A stretch of DNA of 12,769 nt from HGM04593 sp045647745 (lineage in GTDB: Bacteria; Bacteroidota; Bacteroidia; Bacteroidales; Bacteroidaceae), in the NCBI GenBank assembly GCA_045647745.1, contig JAZRMQ010000016.1:1-12769 (forward strand), written 5' to 3'. The position numbers and the translations under genes were made by a program. Under the pieces are notes generated by a model. That model worked only from the letters and a program-made list of their open reading frames with translations, was not told the DNA's origin and did no database searches. Of the stretch, positions 1 through 6,800 are shown piece after piece. Position 1 is the stretch's first letter. Every line of letters starts with the position of its first letter.

Positions 1-19
1 CAAGGTATCTATCCCTTAT

Positions 20-132
20 TAAGGCGATTGATAGCGTTGGGGATCCACCTCTTCCCATCCCGAACAGAGAAGTTAAGCCCAACAGCGCCGATGGTACTGC
101 AAAGATTTGTGGGAGAGTAGGTCATCGCCACT
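20..132 (+). rRNA. rrf: 5S ribosomal RNA
   Basis: Recognised from the conserved 5S core: GGGGATCCACCT at about 40-51, CCCATCCCGAACAGAGAAGT at 55-74, and the tail GGGAGAGTAGGTCATCGCC ending at 129. The terminal helix forms between GGCGAT (23-28) and ATCGCC (124-129). It is a component of the large ribosomal subunit. Only about 20 bases lie upstream in the window, so the 23S gene presumably sits just outside, and this is the distal end of an rrn operon. A strong terminator follows at 140-171. The exact mature ends are uncertain by a few bases. The last third of this gene recurs twice downstream (297-329 and 594-626). Confidence 0.95.
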
Positions 133-139
133 TTTATAG

Positions 140-174
140 AAAAGACGAGTTCCAAAAGGACTCGTCTTTTTGTA
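140..174 (+). terminator. Rho-independent terminator of the rRNA operon
   Basis: A perfect 11-bp stem AAAAGACGAGT (140-150) / ACTCGTCTTTT (160-170) encloses a 9-base loop and continues into T residues. It lies 8-10 bases after the 5S gene, so it most likely ends the rrn transcript. Confidence 0.9.
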
Positions 175-232
175 TATATAGGTATCGATGCCCCCTCTCC
201 CTGTGGTGCCGTCTTTGTGGCAACCCGAACGG

Positions 233-259
233 GCACCAACTCCGTCGGTGCTGCGTGCG
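233..259 (+). ncRNA. Covarying hairpin A in the 5S-tail array
   Basis: Inner stem GCACC (233-237) / GGTGC (247-251), a 9-base loop, then TG and CGTGCG (254-259). The outer 5' strand around CGAACG (226-231) pairs with CGTGCG at five of six positions if one base is bulged. A competing pairing also exists between GGTGCC (205-210) and GGCACC (232-237). Its relation to hairpins B and C suggests a conserved fold, but transcription is not shown. Confidence 0.45.
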
Positions 260-333
260 ACCTATTGCTGCCGGCCCCAACGAACCTGTAAACAGGTTTG
301 TGGGAGAGTAGGTCATCGCCACTTTTATAAAGA

Positions 334-368
334 AGCAGGAGTTCAAAAGACTCTTGCTTTCTTTTTAT
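334..368 (+). terminator. Terminator-like hairpin of unit 1
   Basis: AGCAGGAGT (334-342) pairs with ACTCTTGCT (350-358) through nine pairs including one G-T, with loop TCAAAAG, and is followed by a T-rich run. Its loop and position match the terminator behind the real 5S gene. Confidence 0.65.
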
Positions 369-425
369 ACAGGTATCGATAACCTCCTCTCCTAGCGATG
401 GCGTCCCCGGTTCCCGGTCGCACCC

Positions 426-458
426 CACGCGGCATCACTTTCAGCGATGCTGCGCGTG
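426..458 (+). ncRNA. Covarying hairpin B in the 5S-tail array
   Basis: Outer stem CACGCG (426-431) / CGCGTG (453-458); inner stem GCATC (432-436) / GATGC (446-450); a 9-base loop; and a TG bulge on the 3' side. A further closing helix is possible between AGCGAT (394-399) and ATCGCT (463-468). The fold is seen in the sequence; its being RNA is an inference. Confidence 0.5.
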
Positions 459-525
459 ACCAATCGCTGCAGAAATTCTCGAACCTCCCTTTTTGAACAT
501 TTGACAATCCCTGCTAATCGCGACC

Positions 526-556
526 CACGCGGTGTGACTACGCCACACTGCGCGTG
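526..556 (+). ncRNA. Covarying hairpin C in the 5S-tail array
   Basis: The same outer stem CACGCG (526-531) / CGCGTG (551-556) and the same TG bulge (549-550) as hairpin B. The inner stem is changed on both strands to GTGTG (532-536) / CACAC (544-548), with a 7-base loop. The paired changes keep the helix intact, which favours selection on structure. Confidence 0.5.
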
Positions 557-628
557 ACCAATCGCTGCAGAAATTGTCGAACCTGTAAACAGGTTTGTGG
601 GAGAGTAGGTCATCGCCACTTTTATAAG

Positions 629-658
629 AAGAAGGAGTTCAAAAGGACTCGTCTTTTT
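629..658 (+). terminator. Degenerate terminator-like hairpin of unit 2
   Basis: GAGT (635-638) pairs with ACTC (647-650), and a few further pairs form beyond an asymmetric internal loop before the T run at 654-658. The 3' strand matches the real 5S terminator while the 5' strand has changed, so this copy appears weakened. Confidence 0.4.
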
Positions 659-663
659 GCATA

Positions 664-695
664 TTTAGTCGTGCTTTGGTGCGTCATTCTGTTTG
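664..695 (+). promoter_or_regulatory. Weak candidate Bacteroides-type promoter
   Basis: TTTA (664-667), 20 bases, then TCTGTTTG (688-695). Each element differs by one base from TTTG and TAnnTTTG. It would start transcription roughly 20 bases before the FISUMP lipoprotein gene. The match is imperfect. Confidence 0.3.
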
Positions 696-721
696 TGTAT
701 AATCAAAAAAAACAATAATCT

Positions 722-1405
722 ATGAAAAAGCAATTTTCACTTCTTTTGGTACTATTAGTATCCTTTTCGACACTTTTCGTTTCTTGTGAGGAACCTATGG
801 GTGATGATGATATTATGCTTCACAATGGCTACGGATATGTAGACCTCGGACTTTCGGTTAAGTGGGCGACTTGCAACGTTGGCGCTACACAGCCCGAAGA
901 GTTTGGTGGTTACTACGCTTGGGGAGAGATTAAAGAAAAGAGTGATTACTCTTGGAACACTTACAAATGGGGCAATGGGTTTGGAGCTATGACTAAATAT
1001 TGTACAAAGGAGGTCTATGGTACTGTTGATAATAAAACTATCCTTGACCCTGCGGATGATGTGGCTCACGTTAAATGGGGTGGTAATTGGCGAATGCCTA
1101 CTGCTGCAGAGCTGAGTGAATTGCACAGCAATTGTACTTGGACGTGGACAACTATCAACGGCGTAAATGGTTACAGAGTAACAAGTATTGCTAACGGTAA
1201 TAGTATCTTCCTCCCTGCAGCGGGTTCTTGCATCAATTCGAATTTCATCGGTAGTGGCAACTTTGGTGCCTATTGGTCGAGCTCATTGGTCTATCTCACC
1301 GGCTACAATATGTACTCTTACTACTATCACTTCTATAATGGACATTTCAAAGTGGACTATACAAACCGCAACGAAGGTCGTAGTGTGCGCCCTGTTTGTG
1401 AGTAA
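722..1405 (+). CDS. FISUMP-domain lipoprotein
   Basis: Encodes 227 residues. Residues 1-21 form a lipoprotein signal peptide (hydrophobic core, lipobox FVSC, lipidated Cys22). The acidic stretch just after it (EEPMGDDD) resembles the surface-export signals described for Bacteroidota lipoproteins, so the protein may face outward. Residues 39-227 match the 'Fibrobacter succinogenes major paralogous' (FISUMP, TIGR02145) type: DLGLSVKWATCNVG near the start, YYAWGE, GGNWRMPT at 120-127, YWSSS at 184-188 and RSVRPV at 220-225. The family's role is largely unknown; its fold is thought to be related to C-type lectins, suggesting ligand binding. The stretch before RSVRPV is rich in Tyr and Asn. It is a single gene, transcribed towards tamL and ended by a shared terminator. 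Confidence 0.85.
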   Translation: MKKQFSLLLVLLVSFSTLFVSCEEPMGDDDIMLHNGYGYVDLGLSVKWATCNVGATQPEEFGGYYAWGEIKEKSDYSWNTYKWGNGFGAMTKYCTKEVYGTVDNKTILDPADDVAHVKWGGNWRMPTAAELSELHSNCTWTWTTINGVNGYRVTSIANGNSIFLPAAGSCINSNFIGSGNFGAYWSSSLVYLTGYNMYSYYYHFYNGHFKVDYTNRNEGRSVRPVCE

Positions 1406-1482
1406 TTGAAAAATTACAGGTGAGTTTTTGCGAAAGGTGGTATGTTGCACAGCTGTGCTGGTGTTGCGTGGTGCGCAGGATT

Positions 1483-1512
1483 AAAAAAGTACGCTTTGAG
1501 CGTACTTTTTTT
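1483..1512. terminator. Bidirectional terminator between convergent genes
   Basis: A perfect 13-bp stem AAAAAAGTACGCT (1483-1495) / AGCGTACTTTTTT (1499-1511) has a 3-base loop. The A run on one side and T run on the other let it work in both directions. It serves the FISUMP gene (+) and overlaps the stop codon of tamL (-). Confidence 0.9.
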
Positions 1513-3829
1513 AGAATGGATATCCAATGGCAAAGTGCCAAGCGAAGCCGTCTTTGAGTGGGTTAAGGTTGAAGTATCCGCTACGCTTTGTTTTGTAGGG
1601 GGCGTGAAGGCCAAGGCCAAAATCTACTCGAAGGACAAGTATTCCCAAGTCGTAGCGTGCGCCTACTCCGGTGTTGAGTGCTATCTGCTTGCCAAAGGTG
1701 TTGAAGCGGAACTCGCCACCGGGGCGTTCTTTATCTTCTTTTAGCAACCAAATATTTCCTGCATCGACAAAGAGTGCTCCGTGAAGGTCGGAGACTATTC
1801 GGAATCTATATTCAATGTTCATTTCCAGCTTTAGTGTTCCTGTTTCGTCAAGATAGGTGTAGCTGTTTACATTGTCGGGGCGGTAGCTGCCGGGGCCCAC
1901 TGAACGCACGGTGAAGGCGCGCAGGCTGTTGGTGCCTCCGATATAAAATTGTTCGCTGTATGGGGCATACTCCGAGTTGCCATAGCTGTGTATGGCACCG
2001 GCCATAATGCGTGTGGCGATATATTGGTTATTGTCTATCTTCCATAGTTGGCGTAGCTCGGTTGTGGCTTTTATGAATTGTGCGTATGGGTTGCCAAAGA
2101 GGTTTTTATTCTTTTGGTTGAATGGTTTGCCAAATGCTGCAAAAAGGAGTGATGTGATATTTCCGGCTGATGTTATTGATAGGTCTAGTTTGCTTTTGTT
2201 GCGGTGTCTTGTGTTTGTGTTGTCGTAGGTGTAGCTATATTGCATTGCCGGGATAAATTGGTCGCGGAAGCTGTTGCGGATGGCTTTGTTGCTTTCGACG
2301 ATTTTGTCAAATTTCTCGGTGGTGCTGAGCAGCATATCGTATGTGAGGCGGAACGGAATAACGGTGTGTGTGGTGGTGGAGTGGCTTTGTATTTTGTATG
2401 TGGCATCTCCTCCGGCCTGTATCATTCTAAAGAATCCTGAGCGGTTCATTGCATCGGCAAAGAGGCGGAAAGAGGTGTTTGCCGGCAGTCGCATATATCG
2501 TCTGTGCAGGAGCGGAAAGTAGAGACGTGGAAAATTAAGTGACAGGTCTGCACCAAGCTCCCACGAGTTTACAACGGCGGCTTTTCCCTGTACTTTATCG
2601 TCGGTTTGCCATTCGTATGAGCCCGAGAGTGTGAGTTTTAGTGTCTCTCCGCCGCGGAACACGTTTCTTCTAGCAAGGCTTATTTTGCTTCCGGGTCCTA
2701 TTTGGTTGTTGCTTTTTGAGGTTACGTTCAGCTCAAAGGTAAAGTCGTATGGCTTATCGAGTTGGGTTGTTATATCTAAATCAAGCAGGTCGGTTCCTTC
2801 GCGGGGAATAAGGTTGAGCCTGAAATTGTTAAAGATATTCATTTGGCTCAATTTGTTCACGGCGTTCTGTTGTTTGTCCTGTGAGTAGAGCTCGCCGTTC
2901 CTTATTTGTATGTTACGCAGCAGAGGCCCTATGCGCACCGGTTCTCTTTTGCCATAATAGATATATGTTATGTTGCGGCGTTTAAGGGTGTCGGCCTTTT
3001 GGCGTTGTATGCCACTGCCTGTTTCGTTGTTGCGAACACGGATGGTGATATTGCCTATTCGACGTATGTCGTTGGCTTGCTGTGGCATATCCTTTGTGGG
3101 TTGTATGCGTATGTTTGCGTATCCTTGGCGATTGATGGTGTCGGCAAGGAAGGTGATGAAATTGGGCTGAAAATAGTAGTAGCCGTTGTTGCGGAGCAGG
3201 TTGCTTATTCTTGTTCGCTCCTCTTCCATTGCTGCGGCGTTGAATTGCTGCCCGGGGCGTATGATGCGCTTCTCCCAAGTGCTGTGTATAAGACTGTCGG
3301 CATTGTGTGAGAAGTTGCAGTATTCAATGCTGTCGTAGTAGCAGGGTGCTCCAAGCGTTGCTGTGTAGCTTACTTTTGCCTTTTTGGGGTTTTTCTTTGA
3401 GGGGATAATCTCTGCCTCGACATTGTTGTTGAAATAGCCATAGTATTTGAGCACGTTGGAGGCTACGTCGGCAAGAAGGTCGGGGTTTACTTTTGATAGT
3501 AGCACGGGTTCTTGAGCCAGTTTGTCAAAGAACCATTTGCCTATTGGGCTTTGTGAGTCGCGCAGGGCATTATACCACCACAATCCTATTGGCAGGGCTC
3601 GCAGGGTTGAGCTGCCGGCAATGGAGCCGTTGGGAGCGTAGTCGAGAGCATATCTTGCCTCTTCCAGTGCTGTCTTGCCAACACTTCCGGTTGCATTCTC
3701 TTTGGCATCGGTGAATTCCACCTTTTTTATTCCTGTGTATAGTTTGTCGCCTTCGGGAACGTATCGTGTTGTGGAGCAGGATACTATTAACAGCGTAGCT
3801 AATATGTATAATGCAGCTTGTTTCATCAT
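1511..3829 (-). CDS. tamL: TamL, lipid-anchored TamA/BamA-family outer-membrane protein
   Basis: Encodes 772 residues. Residues 1-17 are a lipoprotein signal with lipobox IVSC and lipidated Cys18, followed by the family-typical STTRYVPEGDKLYTG. Residues of about 120-360 carry POTRA-like repeats (for example NNGYYYFQPNF at 214-224 and GELYSQDKQQNAVNKLSQMNIF at 312-333). About 361-772 form the Omp85 16-strand barrel (bacterial surface antigen domain), ending in the terminal Phe expected of barrel proteins. LRAF at 636-639 and GPGSY at 645-649 sit where the L6 (VRGF-type) motif is expected. With TamB it should help insert or transport components at the outer membrane. Unlike proteobacterial TamA it carries a lipid anchor, as usual in Bacteroidota. 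Its start overlaps the tamB stop (ATGA, 3829-3826), implying translational coupling; a second ATG follows at once. Confidence 0.9.
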   Translation of the reverse strand: MMKQAALYILATLLIVSCSTTRYVPEGDKLYTGIKKVEFTDAKENATGSVGKTALEEARYALDYAPNGSIAGSSTLRALPIGLWWYNALRDSQSPIGKWFFDKLAQEPVLLSKVNPDLLADVASNVLKYYGYFNNNVEAEIIPSKKNPKKAKVSYTATLGAPCYYDSIEYCNFSHNADSLIHSTWEKRIIRPGQQFNAAAMEEERTRISNLLRNNGYYYFQPNFITFLADTINRQGYANIRIQPTKDMPQQANDIRRIGNITIRVRNNETGSGIQRQKADTLKRRNITYIYYGKREPVRIGPLLRNIQIRNGELYSQDKQQNAVNKLSQMNIFNNFRLNLIPREGTDLLDLDITTQLDKPYDFTFELNVTSKSNNQIGPGSKISLARRNVFRGGETLKLTLSGSYEWQTDDKVQGKAAVVNSWELGADLSLNFPRLYFPLLHRRYMRLPANTSFRLFADAMNRSGFFRMIQAGGDATYKIQSHSTTTHTVIPFRLTYDMLLSTTEKFDKIVESNKAIRNSFRDQFIPAMQYSYTYDNTNTRHRNKSKLDLSITSAGNITSLLFAAFGKPFNQKNKNLFGNPYAQFIKATTELRQLWKIDNNQYIATRIMAGAIHSYGNSEYAPYSEQFYIGGTNSLRAFTVRSVGPGSYRPDNVNSYTYLDETGTLKLEMNIEYRFRIVSDLHGALFVDAGNIWLLKEDKERPGGEFRFNTFGKQIALNTGVGARYDLGILVLRVDFGLGLHAPYKTKRSGYFNLNPLKDGFAWHFAIGYPF

Positions 3830-6800
3830 TGCTTTGCTCTTGTCTTATTTGTTTCGTCGGGTTGACCTGTTTTCTCCCTTTCTTTCTTTTTGAAGATAAA
3901 CAGCTCTTTTAGTTTGTTGAGTTTGCGTTTGTAGACATAACCAATGCCTGTCTCTATTATCTCGCCTTCGAGCAACGACTGGTAGTCTTTGTCGTAGAAA
4001 ATCCTGATATATCTGTTGCCGCCGTTGTTCAATTTCCATTCGAGTGAAATGTTGTTTATAAATGTTTCGTTACCGGCACTTTTATTTGGCCTGTCGCCGC
4101 TGTTTACCTCTCCGCCTATGACCACTGTTATACGGTCGTTGAAGAAACGCTTGCTGAAACTGAACGAGTAGTTTGTGTAGGCATTGCCTGTCTCGGCATT
4201 GAGCCCGTCGTTTATGCCTATATTTACATCGAAATTCTTGATGGCTGTGCCCGATATTTCGTTTATCTTGGCATCGAGGAACGAGCTGAGGGCGCTTGCT
4301 GCCGTTACTCCTTGACGGCCACCAAGATAGGTGCCGGTGATAATCATTGCCACGGCGTAACGGCTCAGTGTCTCGCGGTCGAGTTCATTGAGCTGGCTCT
4401 GTATTACTGAATTTTCGGGCGACGACATTGTAAAATCAATGGCAAGGTCGTTTATGCTGTTGCTGACGACAACGCCGGCATTAAAGACCACGGGCTGTAT
4501 GCTATTGTCGTCAAATTCCACCGATACGGTAGTCTTTTCCAGCGCTGTGACATCCAGTATCGGGTTAAAGAGGTCGCCTGTCCAAGTGAGGCGGCTGCCC
4601 TCTTGTATATAGAATGTTTTTAGCGGAATAATGGGCAGTGTCAGCTTCACCTGTCCGCTATTGAGTTTGTATATTCCGGTGACATTAAAGCCGTTCTCAT
4701 TATCGTATGCTGCACTGAGGTTGCCGTCGCCCTCTATGCTTACGTAATTCTCGCGCGAGCTGTCAAAGTCGAGCGACAATTTTGCTCCCTCTTGAATTAT
4801 TATGTTTAGGTTGGCTGTTATATCACCAAGGTCAATTCTCTCGGGCTCTTGCAGTTGCGTGGCAGTGGTGTCGCTGAAATTTACAAATTCAACAAGCCCG
4901 TCGAGCTCTTTATTGCTGTCGAATGCCGTCTCGGGAATAACGTAGGCAAAGTTGCTGCTGCTCAGGACAGTGAGGTCACCCATCATCCTAATGTCATCGA
5001 TTGTTCCGCGAAGCATACTGCGCAGGTCGACGTACATCTTGCCGTAGACCATCTTTCCAGCCTCGCGCGGAGTGTTTAAAATCTCATAATTCGATGCATT
5101 CAGTCGCAGGCTCAGCTTGGGGTTGAGCAGATTGTTGATATCAATATTGCCGTTTATCACAAATGGGGTATTGGCTTTGTCGTATATGTGATATTTTTGC
5201 AGATTAATCTTGTTATTCTCAATCATTATCATCTCCTCGGCCGGGTGTAACGTCGCGCCCAACATTGGGCTGTAGGCGTATGTGGAGTCAAAATGCAGGT
5301 AGCCGTTACTGTTCATATTATTGAGTGTTCCTGCAAAGTCTATCTTGCTGTTAAGATAGCCGTCGATGATGACGCCCTCTTTGTCGATGAACGCCTGTGT
5401 TATGCTCAGTGGCAGCCTTGTTAGTGAGATGTTTCCATCGAAGCGGCCTCTTTGGTAGTCGCTCTTTATGTTGGCAACCTTGCTGCCATTGTGGCTGTAG
5501 CTGCAGCTTAGGTCGTGAATTTCGTCGGTTTTTGGAGAGTAGACGAGTTCAATCTCTTCGTCGCCTATTGGGTTGTCGTTATAGGCAAGCTCCTTTACTT
5601 GGGCATTACAGGTTAATATATCTCCGTTACTCTTTTGCTTGTAGTTTAGCTTGGCCGAGAGTGTCCCGCTGATATTGGGAATGCCCGGCAAAGCATCGGC
5701 CAATTCAGAGAGGTGTATGTTAAAAAGGTCGAGGTTTGCGTTGTATTTTGCCATCGCATCGGGGGTGGTGTACAGGTGTAACCCATTGTTGTTGCTGCCG
5801 GTGAAGGTGACGTCGGCATCAACAGACATTGCCTTTCCAATGTTTATGTAATTATCTCGGCTAAAGGAAAATGGCGCGCCAAACAGTAGTGCCTCGGGGG
5901 TAAAATGAAAATTCATATTTCCCGGGGTTAAATGCGTGATGAGCCCGATTTTACTGTCGCTCTCCTTGACATTGTTGCGCAGAACAAAGTTTGTTGTGAT
6001 TGTATCGCTCAAAATATCGCCGTAGAGGATGGCGTTGTGGCTGTTATCCTCGTTGAGCGATGCAATGCTCAGGTTATTTGCGCCTATTATGTAGTAGAGT
6101 CTGTCTTTTTTCTGTCGAGTTGCGAATTTTATGCTGTCGAGTGTTATATCGCCTGTGCCGAACTTGTAAATATCGCCTTTGATATTCAAGCCTTTGTCCT
6201 TTGATATATCTGCATTAAATTTAATATCCTTGGCTCTAATGCCTGTAAAGGCAAGGAAATTGTGCAGGACATTCTTTTCGCCGCAATTAAATTTCAGGTT
6301 GATGCGTGGCAACACTTTCTCGTAGTCGTTGAGGTTGTACAAGGTGTTTTTGCCGTTCATCAGGCTCTTGTGCATAGATGCAATCTCCTCTATTGCCGAG
6401 AATAGTTTATTGTAGCCGCAGTCCATCTCGCCGGCAATGCTGAGGTCGCCATTGAGCATATTGATATTTGTCCGGTCAGGGCTGGTGGCAAAGTCGAACG
6501 AAAGATTTTCGGGGGTAAAATGGTGCTGTTTGGTTGTGATATTTATTCCATTGCCGTCAACCTTCAGGCTGTGGCTCTCTTTGAAGTCGCTCTTTGCTGC
6601 AATATCAATGTTGGTAGATATTTTGAGCATAGAATCGACAATGCCCACACCTTTGAGGTCGGCTTTTGTCAGTTCAATAGCTGTGTGATTTTCTATCCCG
6701 GCAGTTTTGAGCGTGGTGGTTGCATCAATGCCAAACAACAGGTTGTTGTCGTTGCCATCAATCTCAATAAGCGACACACAATCGCTCTGCAACGCTTTTG

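Larger units (their letters stand above)
180..370 (+). repeat. 5S-tail tandem unit 1
   Basis: This 191-base unit starts with AGGTATCGAT (180-189), nearly the same as AGGTATCTAT at 3-12 before the 5S gene. It ends with an exact copy (297-329) of the 33 bases covering the 5S 3' end and its flank (106-138), followed by a terminator-like hairpin. The 5S core between these ends is missing. GC-rich sequence replaces it, with a hairpin at 233-251 and a short perfect hairpin AACCTG-TAAA-CAGGTT at 283-298. No plausible protein is encoded on either strand. It could be a remodelled 5S pseudogene, a small structured RNA or a mobile DNA element; the sequence alone does not decide. Confidence 0.75.
371..660 (+). 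repeat. 5S-tail tandem unit 2
   Basis: This second unit again opens with AGGTATCGAT (371-380) and closes with a 50-base block (578-627) identical to 281-330 in unit 1. That block includes the 33-base 5S tail and the AACCTG-TAAA-CAGGTT hairpin. The interior holds its own duplication: 451-486 and 549-584 match at 35 of 36 bases, 98 bases apart, each preceded by a hairpin with the same outer stem. The final terminator-like hairpin (about 629-655) is imperfect compared with the one behind the true 5S. No convincing ORF is present; the reading frames here are short shadows. Confidence 0.75.

Noticed and set aside
226..600. Integron attC-like recombination sites
   Set aside because: The hairpins are suggestive, but the conserved attC core boxes (RYYYAAC / GTTRRRY) are not present in the right places, and no integrase gene is visible.
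9..619. Antisense and sense reading frames of 64-139 codons across the 5S gene and the 5S-tail units
   Set aside because: They read through a genuine 5S gene and its repeated tails, have no recognisable domain, and share protein sequence only because the DNA itself is repeated.
1..660. CRISPR array
   Set aside because: The repeated units are long, few and unevenly spaced, and the repeats are 5S-derived.
1442..1744. Plus-strand frame of 100 codons after the FISUMP gene
   Set aside because: It crosses the terminator and the 3' end of tamL in antisense and has no family resemblance.
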